Shown: positions 19,206 through 28,855, counted from the stretch's first letter. The stretch: DNA of 64,000 nt from Neoroseomonas lacus (GCF_014644535.1 NZ_BMKW01000011.1:156722-220721), one strand, 5' to 3'. Notes: generated by a model not told the origin, from the letters alone. Numbers and translations are program-made.

Positions 19206-20531
19206 TCACGATCCGGCCATCGTCAGGCCCTCGATCCGCACCGTCGGGCTGTCCGTCCCGCGCCGGAATTGCAGGTCATCGGCGGGCGTCATGTTCAGGA
19301 AGATGTCCTTCAGATTGCCGGCGATGGTCACTTCGCTGACCGCCTCCGCCAATTGCCCATGCCGGATCATGAAGCCTGCCGCGCCGCGACTGTAGTCGCC
19401 GGTCACCCCATTCACGCCCATGCCGATCAGGTCGGTGACGTAGAGCCCCTCGACGATGTCGGCCATCAACTCGGCCGGCGATAGCCTGCCCGCTTCGAGC
19501 CACAGATTGGTCGCGCCCGGCCCCGGCGGCCCGCCGGTGCCCCGGCTGGCATGGCCGGTCGAAACCAGCCCGAGCTGCCGCGCCGACCGCCAATCCAGCA
19601 GCCAGCTCTGCAACACGCCATCGCCGACGATCACGCGGCCCTCGCCGGGCATCCCCTCCCCATCGAAGGGCCGCGAGCGCAGGCCGCGCCGTCGCGACGG
19701 GTCATCCCGCACCACCAGCCCCTTCGCCAGCACCTGCTCGCCCATGCGGTCCTTCAGGAACGAGGTCCCGCGCGCCACCGCCGAACCGTTGATCGCCCCG
19801 CTCAGATGTCCCAGCAGGCTGCCCGCCACCCGCGGGTCGAACACCACCGGAATGCGCGCCGTCTTCGGCCTGGTCGGGTTCAGCCGCCGCACCGCCTGTT
19901 CCGCCGCGCGCCGCCCGATCGCCACCGGGTCGTCGAGATCCGCTAGATGCACGGTCGAGGACCAGTCATAGTCCCGTTCCATTCCCGTCCCCGTGCCCAC
20001 CACCGCGGTGGTCGAGATGGCATGTGAGGTCCGCGCATAGGCCCCGGCAAAGCCATTCGACCCGGCCAGGGCAATCTCGTACCGGCTCCAGCTCGCATCG
20101 GCGCCGTCGGAATTGGTCACGCCGGGCACCGCCAGCGCGGCTTCCTCGGCCGCCGCGGTGCGCGCGAGCAGCATCTCGGCGGTCGGCTCCGCCGCATCCA
20201 CCAGGTCGAGGTCGCGCGGCGCCAGCGTCACCGCCTCGGGCAGCCCGGCGAAGGGATCCTCCGGCACCACGCGGGCCATGGCGACGGCGCGCTCGGCCAG
20301 CGCGTCGAAACCCGTCACCGCCGGGTCGGTCGAGGAGACGATTGCCACCCGCCGCCCGATGAAGACGCGCAGGCCAAGATCGAACCCCTCCGAGCGTTCC
20401 AGCTGCTCGATGGCGCCGAGCCGGCGGCGCACCGACAGCGAGGTGGAGGCGACGATCAACGCATCGGCGGCATCCGCCCCGGCACGCTTCGCGGCGGCGA
20501 TGAGGTCGGAGAGCTTGGAAAGGCGGTCCAT
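19206..20531 (-). CDS. pmbA: TldD/PmbA family metalloprotease-like protein (PmbA)
   Basis: A 441-residue PmbA-type subunit, partner of TldD in a heteromeric protease involved in peptide-antibiotic maturation and CcdA degradation in E. coli. Seen: the N-terminal LGAIEQLERSEGFDLGLRVFIG segment typical of PmbA, and the C-terminal SRGAAGFMIRHGQLAEAVSEVTIAGN-type block (quoted in part). PmbA lacks the HExxxH found in TldD, consistent with this sequence. tldD is not in the window. Good ATG at 20531, 20 bp after the methyltransferase stop on the same strand. Confidence 0.93.
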   Translation of the reverse strand: MDRLSKLSDLIAAAKRAGADAADALIVASTSLSVRRRLGAIEQLERSEGFDLGLRVFIGRRVAIVSSTDPAVTGFDALAERAVAMARVVPEDPFAGLPEAVTLAPRDLDLVDAAEPTAEMLLARTAAAEEAALAVPGVTNSDGADASWSRYEIALAGSNGFAGAYARTSHAISTTAVVGTGTGMERDYDWSSTVHLADLDDPVAIGRRAAEQAVRRLNPTRPKTARIPVVFDPRVAGSLLGHLSGAINGSAVARGTSFLKDRMGEQVLAKGLVVRDDPSRRRGLRSRPFDGEGMPGEGRVIVGDGVLQSWLLDWRSARQLGLVSTGHASRGTGGPPGPGATNLWLEAGRLSPAELMADIVEGLYVTDLIGMGVNGVTGDYSRGAAGFMIRHGQLAEAVSEVTIAGNLKDIFLNMTPADDLQFRRGTDSPTVRIEGLTMAGS

Positions 20532-20551
20532 GGATTACTCTCAGGAATGGG

Positions 20552-21298
20552 TCAGGAGGCCGCGCCCTGGCGCGCCTCGATGGCCTGGGCGCAGAGGTCG
20601 ATCGCCTCCTGCTCGCTCGCGCGCCGCAGGACGGCGTCATGCGCCTTCAGGTCGAACCAGGTCAGGCGCGAGATGCGTTCGAGGCTGTCGAACACCGGCT
20701 TGCGCATTGGGCTCGCCGCACGCCAAGCCAGGGTCTGCGGGTTCCCCGAGCCTACGATGGTCCGGTAGTCGAGGAAGGGGAAGAAATCATGGATCAGGAA
20801 GGCGATCTTGAAGACATCGCCATGCCAGGCATTGCTTTTGCCGCCGCTTTCCTTGCGCAGGCGCAGCGCGTCGCGCTGCGAGGGCAGGGCGGAAAAGACG
20901 TCGTTGGGGATCGTGTCGTCGATCAAGATGGCCGATCGCCAGCCGGTCCAGGCCAACGTGTTGGTGAGGTCGCGCACCACCTGTTCGAAGACATGCAGCC
21001 CGTCGATGAAGACGATATCGAAGGGTGCCGTGCCGGCCGCCTCGGCGAAGAAGCGGTCGCTCGTCATGGCGTGCAGCCGGGTCGCCGCGTTCGCCACCGC
21101 ATCCGTGTCGAACAGGAAGCGCGGATCGACGCCAACGCGTTCGGCCATCTCCACCGTGCGGAACGTGCGCCCGGTACTCACCCCGATCTCGAGGTAGTGT
21201 CGCGCGCCGATGCGCTGAGCCAGCGCGTTCACCCGCCGTGACGAGTGCGTCTGCTGTTCTGGGGTAGTAGTTGCGGCCTCGTGATCATTGTCACTCAT
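20552..21298 (-). CDS. Class I SAM-dependent methyltransferase (Methyltransf_24-like)
   Basis: 248 residues. A Rossmann-type methyltransferase core is suggested by YLEIGVSTGRTFRTV (motif I, about 35-49), GVDPRFLFD, and FDIVFIDGLHVFEQVVRDL (motif IV region). Such proteins are often encoded near sugar or surface-polymer genes, but the acceptor is unknown. Its ATG overlaps the M16 peptidase stop as ATGA, implying translational coupling to the peptidase gene upstream. Annotated by fold motif only. Confidence 0.82.
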   Translation of the reverse strand: MSDNDHEAATTTPEQQTHSSRRVNALAQRIGARHYLEIGVSTGRTFRTVEMAERVGVDPRFLFDTDAVANAATRLHAMTSDRFFAEAAGTAPFDIVFIDGLHVFEQVVRDLTNTLAWTGWRSAILIDDTIPNDVFSALPSQRDALRLRKESGGKSNAWHGDVFKIAFLIHDFFPFLDYRTIVGSGNPQTLAWRAASPMRKPVFDSLERISRLTWFDLKAHDAVLRRASEQEAIDLCAQAIEARQGAAS

Positions 21299-22560
21299 GC
21301 TGTCAACTCCTCCATGATGGCTGCAATCGAGGGCACATGCTCTGCCGGCCCCATCGCCGCGAGTGTTGGCGTGGCGCGGAACATTGCCGCCGCCGCCTGC
21401 TGGATCTGCTCTACCGTCACCGCGGCGATCTTCGCCTTGGTTTCCTCGACCGGGATCACCCGCCCGAACACCTGCAACTGCCGGGCAAGCTGCTCGCAGC
21501 GGCTGCCGGTGCTCTCCAGCGACATCAGCAGCGAGGCACGCAGCTGCGCCTTGGCGCGGTTCAGCTCGTCCTCGGTCACGTCGCGCTGCACGGCGCGCAG
21601 GGCTTCGATGGTCACCGGCATCAACTCGCCGGCCTCCTTCTCGCCGGTGCCGGCGTAGATCTGGAACAACCCGCCATCGCGGAAGGGCGAGGCGAAGGAG
21701 TAGATCGAATAGACCAGCCCGCGCTTCTCGCGGATTTCCTGGAACAGCCGCGACGACATGCCGCCACCGAGCAGCGTGGACAGCAGCTGCGTCGGGTAAT
21801 GCATCGGGTCGCCATGCTGCACTGACGGGAAGCCGAGCACGATGTGCACTTGGTCCAGTTCCCGCGTCTCGCGGAACTCGCCGCCGCCGTAGCGTGCGGC
21901 TTCCGGCGTCATCGCGCTGGTCGCCGGCAGGTCGGCGAAATGGGTGCGCACCAGGTCGAGCAGCGCGTCGTGCTCCAGCGCGCCGGCGGCGGCGACGACC
22001 ATGGCATTCGGGCCGTAATGGCTGCGCATGTAGCCGGTCAGCGCATCGCGGCTCATCGCCTTGATGGTGTCCTCCGTGCCCAGCACCGGGCGGCCCATCG
22101 CCTGGGAGGGAAATGCCGTCTCCTGGAAATGGTCGAAGACGATGTCGTCCGGCGTGTCGTTGGCTTGGCCGATCTCCTGCAGGATCACGCCGCGCTCGCG
22201 CTCGATCTCGTCGGGGGCGAAGGTGGAATGGGTCAGGATGTCGCCGATGATGTCGACGGCGAGGCCCGTGTCCTCCTTCAACACCTTCGCGTAGAAGGCG
22301 GTCTGCTCGCGGGCGGTGTAGGCGTTCAGGTGGCCGCCGACATTCTCGATCTCGCGCGAGATGGCGGCGGCGTCGCGCCGTGCCGTGCCCTTGAAGGCCA
22401 TATGTTCGAGGAAATGGGAAACGCCGTTGACCTCCGGCGATTCATGTCGCGTGCCGACGCCGATATAGGCACCGACCGAGACGGTCTCGACGCGCGGCAT
22501 GGTTTCGGAAACGACGGTCAGGCCATTGGGCAGGCGGGTGACGCGGACGGCATCGGTCAT
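21295..22560 (-). CDS. M16 family zinc metallopeptidase (mitochondrial processing peptidase-like)
   Basis: 421 residues from the ATG at 22560. The inverted zinc motif HFLEH is at 49-53, with a downstream glutamate in the ERGVILQEI segment completing the HxxEH...E site; GLVYSIYSF is the conserved C-terminal-domain R/Y-type motif. Alphaproteobacterial members resemble the beta subunit of mitochondrial processing peptidase and degrade peptides. No signal peptide seen. It follows thrC on the same strand, the usual alphaproteobacterial order, with a 123-bp gap containing a long hairpin. The ORF extends upstream to 22608 but the hairpin lies there, so the shorter start is preferred. Confidence 0.93.
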   Translation of the reverse strand: MTDAVRVTRLPNGLTVVSETMPRVETVSVGAYIGVGTRHESPEVNGVSHFLEHMAFKGTARRDAAAISREIENVGGHLNAYTAREQTAFYAKVLKEDTGLAVDIIGDILTHSTFAPDEIERERGVILQEIGQANDTPDDIVFDHFQETAFPSQAMGRPVLGTEDTIKAMSRDALTGYMRSHYGPNAMVVAAAGALEHDALLDLVRTHFADLPATSAMTPEAARYGGGEFRETRELDQVHIVLGFPSVQHGDPMHYPTQLLSTLLGGGMSSRLFQEIREKRGLVYSIYSFASPFRDGGLFQIYAGTGEKEAGELMPVTIEALRAVQRDVTEDELNRAKAQLRASLLMSLESTGSRCEQLARQLQVFGRVIPVEETKAKIAAVTVEQIQQAAAAMFRATPTLAAMGPAEHVPSIAAIMEELTA

Positions 22561-22589
22561 GGTGGGGCGGGGGTTCCCTGAGAACGGAT

Positions 22590-22617
22590 CCCGACCAGGT
22601 GGCATCACCTGGTCGGG
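22590..22617. terminator. 12-bp perfect hairpin between thrC and the M16 gene
   Basis: Perfect 12-bp stem, 22590-22601 with 22606-22617 (CCCGACCAGGTG and complement), and a 4-nt loop. It lies 66 bp beyond the thrC stop and 30 bp upstream of the M16 start, in transcript direction. No T-run follows on the minus strand, so it may be an attenuating or RNA-stabilising structure rather than a full terminator. Confidence 0.5.
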
Positions 22618-22683
22618 TGAAAACGCACGACAATGCTATTATCTGGCGCGGCTTCCATGGGCCATGGGCGGACGGAACTCGCG

Positions 22684-24081
22684 TCAGGCGGCATTGCGCC
22701 GGGCATGGGCACGAACGGCAGCCTCGATGGCACCGAGGTCGTTGGGCAGGACGCTGAAACGTTCCTCCCTGTCATATAGGTCGCCAAGCCGCGCCGGCAG
22801 AGGGGGGCGGATGCCGGTCGCGCGTTCCACCGCATCGGGGAACTTCGCGGGATGCGCCGTGGCGGCGACGATGACCGGGATGGCCGGGTCGGCCGGCGCC
22901 AGGGCACGGGCGGCGGCGGTGCCGACGGCGGTATGCGGGTCCGCCAGATAGCCGGTGCTGGTCCACAGATGGCGGATTTCCGTCAACGTGCCGGCATCGT
23001 CCAGGGTGAAGCCGCTGAACAGCCTGGTCGCCTCGCGCCAGGCGGAGTCGGGGACCGGCATGCGGCCCTCGGCGCGGAAGCGCGTCATGGTCCCGGCGGT
23101 GGCCGCCCCGTCGCGACCAAGCAGCTCGAACAGCAGCCGCTCGAAGTTCGATGAGACCTGGATGTCCATCGAGGGCGACAGCGAAGGCTCGACCGGCTGC
23201 GCCGACATGTCGTTGGCGGCGAGGAACCGCGCCAGGATGTCGTTGCGGTTGGACCCGATGATGAGGTGGCTGATTGGCAGCCCCATCCGGCGCGCTGCCC
23301 AGGCCGCCAGCACATTGCCGAAATTCCCGGTCGGCACGCTGAACGCCACCTCCCGGTCCGGTGCGCCGAAGGCCAGCGCGGCGGAGACGTAGTACGGGAT
23401 CTGCGCCGCGATGCGCGCCCAGTTGATCGAGTTCACCGCGGAGAGGTGCATCTCGGACCGGAAGGGCGCGTCGTTGAACATCGCCTTCACCAGGTCCTGG
23501 CAGGCGTCGAAATCGCCGTGCACGGCGATGTTCTTCACATTGGGCGCGAGCACGGTGGTCATCTGGCGGCGCTGAACGTCGGAGGTGCGGCCCTCCGGGT
23601 GCAGGATGACGATGTCCACCGCAGCGCGGTCTCGGCAGGCTTCGATGGCGGCCGAGCCGGTGTCACCCGAAGTGGCGCCGACGATCGTCACCCGCTCCCC
23701 CCGCTTGTCGAGCACATGGTCGAACATGCGCCCCAGCACCTGCATCGCCATGTCCTTGAAGGCGAGGGTCGGGCCGTGGAACAGCTCCAGCGCAAAGCTG
23801 CGCCGGTCGAGTTGCACCAGCGGCACCACGGCGGGGTGGCCGAAGCCGGCATAGGCTTCCTCGCAGATCCGCCCGATCGGCATATCGCCGGCGCCGAACA
23901 GGGTGAGGATGCGCGCGGCGAGCGCCGGATAGGACAGGCCGCGCATCGCCCGCCATTCGGCCGGCGTGAGCACGGGCCACTCGGCCGGGACGAACAGCCC
24001 GCCATCCTCGGCGAGCCCCGCCAGGAGGACGGCTTCGAAGTCGCGCGGGGCAGCCTGCCCGCGGGTGGAGATATAGCGCAT
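22684..24081 (-). CDS. thrC: Threonine synthase
   Basis: PLP enzyme that converts O-phosphohomoserine to threonine. 465 residues from ATG 24081: N-terminal MRYISTRGQA, the PLP-lysine motif FHGPTLAFKD with K109, GATSGDTGSAAIEA (phosphate-binding loop), SVPTGNFGN, and the E. coli/yeast-type length. The in-frame GTG at 24201 would add a 40-residue Arg/Pro-rich stretch not seen in the family and is rejected. Followed by the M16 gene on the same strand. Confidence 0.97.
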   Translation of the reverse strand: MRYISTRGQAAPRDFEAVLLAGLAEDGGLFVPAEWPVLTPAEWRAMRGLSYPALAARILTLFGAGDMPIGRICEEAYAGFGHPAVVPLVQLDRRSFALELFHGPTLAFKDMAMQVLGRMFDHVLDKRGERVTIVGATSGDTGSAAIEACRDRAAVDIVILHPEGRTSDVQRRQMTTVLAPNVKNIAVHGDFDACQDLVKAMFNDAPFRSEMHLSAVNSINWARIAAQIPYYVSAALAFGAPDREVAFSVPTGNFGNVLAAWAARRMGLPISHLIIGSNRNDILARFLAANDMSAQPVEPSLSPSMDIQVSSNFERLLFELLGRDGAATAGTMTRFRAEGRMPVPDSAWREATRLFSGFTLDDAGTLTEIRHLWTSTGYLADPHTAVGTAAARALAPADPAIPVIVAATAHPAKFPDAVERATGIRPPLPARLGDLYDREERFSVLPNDLGAIEAAVRAHARRNAA

Positions 24082-24285
24082 GGCAGGGTCTTTACCGGGT
24101 CGATGCGATGGCGGCGAGGGGCCTTGCGCGGCGGGGCCGGGCCGGGCGGCCCCGGGGCGATGGTGATGGACGCGGTTCAGCCTCGAGCGTGATTGGTTCA
24201 CATTCGTTCACCCACCACGCCCTAACCTATTGTTTGATCGCGCGATTCAGACCTCCGGTGCATTCGCACCTGCGGCCATCACGAT

Positions 24286-25092
24286 CTAGACCCCGAAGCG
24301 CAGCATCGCCTCCCCGAAGGTCTCGAAGCCCAGGCGGATATCGGCCTCCCCGAGCAGGCCGGGGTAGCGCAGCGCCTCGGGGTCCTTGCCGACGAAGAAG
24401 TCGCCGATGCCCTGGCGCACCTTCTCCGGCGCCATCTGGGTCACCGCGCGGCGGACATGTGCCTCCTGCCACGGCAGGCCGAGCACCCCGGCCGCGGCCA
24501 GCAGCCGCGCCACCGGCTCGCGCACCAGCCGGTCATAGGAGAGCACCGCGCAGGGCAGCCCGGCCTGGTCCATCGCCGCCCGCCAGCCGGCCAGATGGTC
24601 GGACCACGATCCCCACAGGGGCACGAATTCCGGCGCGCCGCGATGTTCGCAGAACAGCCGGAAAAAGGCGGCGACATCCCCGCGCGCGGCCGCCGCCTCG
24701 AAGGAGGTCTCCGGCGTGCCGAGCCCGGGGACGAAGCCCTGCGTCGCGATGACGTAGCGGCAGACCGAGACCGCCACCTCCAGCGGGTGGCGCTGCACAT
24801 AGATGATGCGCCCGACGCGCGCCCAGACCTCGGGGAAGTCCCGCCGCACCGTCTCGGGCGGGCTGTGGGTGCGGATGGAGAAGCGGTGCAGGCTGGCGAC
24901 GGAGCGCTCGAAGGCCGCGCGGTCCAACGCGGCATCGAGCTGGAAGCCGGTGCGCGGCCGCTTCTTGTCGCGCAGTTCCAGCATGCCCTCGCCTTGGTGC
25001 CACCAGGCCTCGGCCGAGGCGCAGGACCCCGCGGTGAAGGTGGTGCCCGACCGCGGATAACCCGCGACCAGGGTGATGCTGGCACCGGTCAT
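24286..25092 (-). CDS. Sulfotransferase family protein
   Basis: 268 residues. PAPS-binding signature at both sites: the 5'-phosphosulfate loop YPRSGTTF (residues 12-19) and the 3'-phosphate segment YVQRHPLEVAVSVCRYV (about 98-114). Sulfotransferases of this family move a sulfo group from PAPS to a hydroxyl acceptor; acceptor unknown. The ATG overlaps the M32 carboxypeptidase stop by one base (TGATG). Downstream, 24082-24285 (204 bp) to thrC carries no recognised gene and is somewhat less GC-rich than its surroundings; it probably includes the thrC promoter. Confidence 0.85.
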   Translation of the reverse strand: MTGASITLVAGYPRSGTTFTAGSCASAEAWWHQGEGMLELRDKKRPRTGFQLDAALDRAAFERSVASLHRFSIRTHSPPETVRRDFPEVWARVGRIIYVQRHPLEVAVSVCRYVIATQGFVPGLGTPETSFEAAAARGDVAAFFRLFCEHRGAPEFVPLWGSWSDHLAGWRAAMDQAGLPCAVLSYDRLVREPVARLLAAAGVLGLPWQEAHVRRAVTQMAPEKVRQGIGDFFVGKDPEALRYPGLLGEADIRLGFETFGEAMLRFGV

Positions 25093-26579
25093 CAGTCGCG
25101 CAGGTAGCGGCCGGTCAAGTGCTCGATGAAATCCGCCGGGTCGAGCGGCTTGCCCGTGGCTGACCGCAGCAGGTCCTGGAAGCCAAGCAGCGAGCCCTTG
25201 CCATGCACATTGGCCCGCAGCCAGCCCAGCAGCGGCGCCATGTCGCCGCAGGCCAGCCCGTCATCGAGCCCCGGCACCGCCGCCCGCGCCGCCTTCATCA
25301 GCTGCGCCGCCGCCATCGCCCCGAGGGTGTAGGACGGGAAATACCCGAAGGCGCCGTCATGCCAGTGGATGTCCTGCAGGCAGCCCTTGGCATCGTCCGG
25401 CGGCGTGATGCCGAGCATCTTCCGCATGCCCTCATTCCACGCCCCCGGCAGGTCCGCGACCTGCAGGTCGCCGCCGATCAGCGCGCGTTCGAGCCGGAAG
25501 CGCAGGATGACATGGGCGGGATAAGTGATTTCATCCGCATCGACGCGGATGAAGCCGCGCCCGACATGCCGCCACAGCCCGGCGAGGTTGCCGGCCGTAT
25601 AGGGTTCCGCCGGCCCGCCGAACGCACGGCGCAATTCGCCGCCGAGGAAGCCCAGGAAGGCATCCGACCGGCAGGCCTGCATCTCGATGATCAGCGACTG
25701 CGACTCATGCGCCGCCATCCCCGCTGCCTCGCCAACCGGCTGGCGCGCCCAGGCCTCGGGCAGCCCGCGCTCATACAGCGCGTGGCCGGTCTCGTGCAGC
25801 ACGCCGAGCAGCGCCTTGGCGACGTCCTGGGCGTCGTAGAAGGTGGTCAGCCGCACATCCTGGGGCGTGCCGCCGCAGAAGGGATGCAGCGATTCGTCGA
25901 GCCGCGCATGCTCGTAGTCGAGCCCGATCCGGGCCGATAGCGCCTGGCACAGCCGCCGCTGGACCTCGACCGGGAAGGGACCGGGCAGCGGCACGGGGGC
26001 GGGGCGGGCGGCCTGGATCGCCTCGGCGCGCGGCAGCGCCTCGGCCAGGAAGGTCTCATAGGCGGCGAAGACCGGCTCGACATCGGCCGCCGTCACGCCG
26101 CGCTGGTAGCCATCCATCAGCGCGTCATAGGGGTCCATGCCCAGCTCAGCGGCCAGCGCCTGCGCCGTCTCGCGCTGCAGCCGCACCACCTCGGTCAATG
26201 CTGGGCGAACCATGGCGAAGTCGGCGCGCGCCTTGGCCTCGCGCCAAATCTTCTCGCAGGCCGAATTGGCCCGGGCGGTGGCCTCGACCAGCTCGGTCGG
26301 CAGGGCCGTGGCGCGGGCATGGGCGCGGGTCATCAAAGCGAGGTTGGCGTCCTCCCATTCGCCGTCGGCCAACGCGATCTCGAGGTCTTCCTCGACCACC
26401 GGCGCGGTCAGCAATTCATGCGACAGCCCGGCCAGGGCCGCGAGTTGTTCCCCACGCGAGGCGCCACCGCCCGGCGGCATCATGACGCTGGCATCCCAAT
26501 GCAGCATGCCCGCGGCCTCGCCCAGCGCGGCGATGCGCGTGAAGCGGGCCTTCAGGCGGGCGAGGGCGGCATTGGGCAT
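25092..26579 (-). CDS. Carboxypeptidase Taq-type M32 metallopeptidase
   Basis: 495-residue cytoplasmic metallocarboxypeptidase. The M32 zinc motif HETGH is at 262-266 in GVLHETGHALYERGLP, with the downstream ESQSLIIEMQ segment supplying the third ligand; N-terminal EAAGMLHWDASVMMPPGG is a family hallmark. Removes C-terminal residues from peptides with broad specificity. Linked by one-base overlaps to the SURF1 gene upstream and the sulfotransferase gene downstream, so it is part of the ctaE-DUF983-SURF1 transcript or a close extension of it. Confidence 0.95.
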   Translation of the reverse strand: MPNAALARLKARFTRIAALGEAAGMLHWDASVMMPPGGGASRGEQLAALAGLSHELLTAPVVEEDLEIALADGEWEDANLALMTRAHARATALPTELVEATARANSACEKIWREAKARADFAMVRPALTEVVRLQRETAQALAAELGMDPYDALMDGYQRGVTAADVEPVFAAYETFLAEALPRAEAIQAARPAPVPLPGPFPVEVQRRLCQALSARIGLDYEHARLDESLHPFCGGTPQDVRLTTFYDAQDVAKALLGVLHETGHALYERGLPEAWARQPVGEAAGMAAHESQSLIIEMQACRSDAFLGFLGGELRRAFGGPAEPYTAGNLAGLWRHVGRGFIRVDADEITYPAHVILRFRLERALIGGDLQVADLPGAWNEGMRKMLGITPPDDAKGCLQDIHWHDGAFGYFPSYTLGAMAAAQLMKAARAAVPGLDDGLACGDMAPLLGWLRANVHGKGSLLGFQDLLRSATGKPLDPADFIEHLTGRYLRD

Positions 26580-27301
26580 CAGGGATTCTCCTTCAGGCGG
26601 CGGCGCGCCCAGACGAGGAACACGCCAACCAGCGCGGCGGCCAGGCCATACCAGGTGATGGCGTAACCGAGATGATTGTTGTTCGGCCGTGGCAGCGCCT
26701 GGGAGGGTTGCGGCAGGGTGTCGGCCACGGCCGGGTCCATCGCCACCAGGCCCCAGGGGGCCACCGCCGGCAGCCCGAGCGCGGCGCCGATCGCCGCTGG
26801 GTTGAAGGTATAGAAACGCCGCCCCGGCACATCGTCGGTCGCCGAGGACCAGCCGGCCGTCTCGGCGGGGCGCACCCAGCCAGTGACTGTGACCTCGCCT
26901 TCGGGGTGGGTGACGGGGCGATCGCGTTCGAAGGGCGCCCAGCCGCGATCGACCAGGACCGGTGGGCCGTCATCGCGCATCAAGGGCGTGATCACCCGCC
27001 CGCCCAGGGTGGTGCCGCGCAGCTCGATCTCGAGCATCGCCTCTTTCGAATAGTCGAAGCGGCCTGTCACCATGACCTTGCTGAAGGGGGCAGGCGAGAC
27101 GCTCGCCGGCTGGGCCGGGGCGGCCTCGGCGGCGGCGAGGCGATCCAGCAATTCGGTCTTCCACAGCAATCGCTCGACCTGCCAGGTGCCCAGGCCAAGG
27201 AGCGCCAGCATGGCCGGCAGCGTCGCCAGGATGGGCAGCAGCAGCCGCCGCCTTGGCTTGACCGGGGCGGGGGCGGCGTGGGGGTGATGGCGCTTGGGCA
27301 T
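26579..27301 (-). CDS. SURF1 family cytochrome oxidase biogenesis protein
   Basis: 240 residues. Two transmembrane helices frame a periplasmic loop: one at about 20-40 (LLLPILATLPAMLALLGLGTWQ) and one near the C-terminus (YAITWYGLAAALVGVFLVW). Family motifs: GLGTWQVERLLWK, VLVDRGWAPFERD, and the NNHLGYAITWY block. SURF1 assists heme a insertion into subunit I of aa3-type oxidase. Start 27301 (MPKRHH) gives the normal length; the extension to 27331 is less likely. Sits two genes after ctaE, as is usual in alphaproteobacteria. Confidence 0.95.
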   Translation of the reverse strand: MPKRHHPHAAPAPVKPRRRLLLPILATLPAMLALLGLGTWQVERLLWKTELLDRLAAAEAAPAQPASVSPAPFSKVMVTGRFDYSKEAMLEIELRGTTLGGRVITPLMRDDGPPVLVDRGWAPFERDRPVTHPEGEVTVTGWVRPAETAGWSSATDDVPGRRFYTFNPAAIGAALGLPAVAPWGLVAMDPAVADTLPQPSQALPRPNNNHLGYAITWYGLAAALVGVFLVWARRRLKENP

Positions 27302-27377
27302 GATCGGAGGGCCTATAGGGTCTCGCACCATCGGTCGTAAGGGCCGGAGGGTCTCGCGGTCCGGCGCAATTCGCCCG

Positions 27378-27728
27378 TCAGCCCGTATTCTGCCGGTGCC
27401 GCCACTGCAGCGCGACCAGCGCCGCCTTGGCCAGCCGCATGGTGCCGACCGACAGCGGCAGGATCACCATCGGCCAGACCACCGCATGCACCCAGAGCGG
27501 CGGCCGGTAATGCGCATCGACCCACAAGGCGAGGCCGACCGCGATGGCGCCGATGACGAAAATGCCCGCCACCGCCGGACCGTCGCCGGCGTCATGGGCG
27601 CTGAGGTCGAGGTCACAGACCTCGCAGCGCGGTCGGATATCCAGCAGCCCCTTGAACAGCTTGCCCTTTCCGCAGCGCGGGCAGCGCCCGAGCAGCGCTG
27701 CGGTTACCAGGGATGACCCTTCACTCAC
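27378..27728 (-). CDS. DUF983 family membrane protein
   Basis: 116 residues with an N-terminal zinc-ribbon-like pair of motifs, CPRCGKGKLFKG and CEVCDLD, followed by two hydrophobic helices (about 52-70 and 80-98). DUF983 genes recur between ctaE and SURF1 in alphaproteobacteria, suggesting a role connected to cytochrome oxidase assembly, but no activity is established. Confidence 0.93.
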   Translation of the reverse strand: MSEGSSLVTAALLGRCPRCGKGKLFKGLLDIRPRCEVCDLDLSAHDAGDGPAVAGIFVIGAIAVGLALWVDAHYRPPLWVHAVVWPMVILPLSVGTMRLAKAALVALQWRHRQNTG

Positions 27729-27762
27729 CGGCAGGCTCCCTTTCCAGGCCCCGGAACGGCAA

Positions 27763-27787
27763 CCGGCCGGGCGTGGGGCCCGGCCGG
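27763..27787. terminator. GC-rich 10-bp hairpin after ctaE
   Basis: Perfect 10-bp stem 27763-27772 with 27778-27787 (CCGGCCGGGC and complement), 5-nt loop, in the 111 bp between ctaE stop and DUF983 start. A second imperfect stem (GGCGCC-ended, about 27810-27835) precedes it in transcript order. There is no U-tract, so partial read-through from ctaE into DUF983 and SURF1 is expected rather than full termination. Confidence 0.4.
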
Positions 27788-27839
27788 GGTCGGCGCGACA
27801 GCAGGCGCCGGGATGCCATGCCTGGCGCCCGGCTCGGCG

Positions 27840-28706
27840 TCAGTGCTGCGCGATCTCGCCGGCACCCAGCAGGTAGATGCAGATGAAGAGGAACAGCCAC
27901 ACCACGTCGACGAAGTGCCAGTACCAGGCGGCCGCCTCGAAGCCGAAATGCCGCTCCGGGGTGAAGTGACCCTTATAGGCGCGGATCAGGCAGACCAGCA
28001 GGAAAGTGGTGCCGACCATCACATGGAAGCCATGGAAGCCGGTCGCGAGGAAGAACACCGAGGGGTAGATGCCGCCATCCACGAAGGGGAAGGGCGCCTC
28101 GGCATATTCCCAGGCCTGCAGCGAGGTGAACGAGATGCCGAGCAGCACCGTCAGCGTTAGCCCGCGCAGCAGCCCCTTGCGGTCGTTGTTGAGCAGCGCC
28201 GCATGCGCCCAGGTCACCGTGCAGCCCGACAGCAGCAGGATCATGGTGTTGAGGAAGGGTAGGCCCCACGGGTCGAAGGTCAGGATGCCACGCGGCGGCC
28301 AGACCGGCGGCGCCGCGGCACCCGACACATGCTGCGGGAAGAGCGCGAAGTGGAAATAGGCCCAGAAGAAGGCCACGAAGAACATCACCTCCGAGGCGAT
28401 GAACAGCGTCATGCCGTAGCGCAGGCCAATCTGCACGATCGGCGTGTGCAGGCCGGGGGTGCGCGACTCCAGCACCACGTCGCGCCACCAGAAGAACATG
28501 GTGGCGAGCACGCCCATCAGGCCGAGCCCGAACATCCAATGGATGTTGTCATGGGCCCAGAGCACGATGCCGAACAGCATCGCCCCACCGCTGAACGCCC
28601 CGATCAACGGCCAGGGAGACGGATCCACCAGATGGTAGGGGTGCTTGTAGTGCGGCGCGACGTCGCCGGTCGCCGGATCGGCGTGTGCGAGGCTGGTGCT
28701 GGCCAT
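27840..28706 (-). CDS. ctaE: Cytochrome c oxidase subunit III
   Basis: 288 residues, seven predicted membrane helices, subunit III of the aa3-type oxidase in the inner membrane. Recognised by [19 protein letters not shown] at the N-terminus, [11 protein letters not shown] with the conserved helix-III acidic/aromatic residues nearby, [14 protein letters not shown] and [16 protein letters not shown] at the C-terminus. Followed by DUF983 and SURF1, matching its assembly context. Subunits I and II and ctaB/ctaG are not in the window (probably beyond in the usual order but separated here). Confidence 0.97.
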   Translation of the reverse strand: MASTSLAHADPATGDVAPHYKHPYHLVDPSPWPLIGAFSGGAMLFGIVLWAHDNIHWMFGLGLMGVLATMFFWWRDVVLESRTPGLHTPIVQIGLRYGMTLFIASEVMFFVAFFWAYFHFALFPQHVSGAAAPPVWPPRGILTFDPWGLPFLNTMILLLSGCTVTWAHAALLNNDRKGLLRGLTLTVLLGISFTSLQAWEYAEAPFPFVDGGIYPSVFFLATGFHGFHVMVGTTFLLVCLIRAYKGHFTPERHFGFEAAAWYWHFVDVVWLFLFICIYLLGAGEIAQH

Positions 28707-28855
28707 CGGAATCCCTGGACCTGAAGGTTGCGCGCGATCGGCCTGCGCCGCCCGCCCGCATCGCGCCGCATCAATCCCGAAAAGCCCCGCCGGATCAAGC
28801 CCGCGACCGCGAATCTTGCTGTTTGCACCGGTGGTGTAACCATGGCGGCAGGGAA

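Noticed and set aside
24082..24201. Longer thrC start with an Arg/His/Pro-rich N-terminal extension (three consecutive His codons)
   Set aside because: Not family-like, and a His run makes no sense as a threonine-gene leader.
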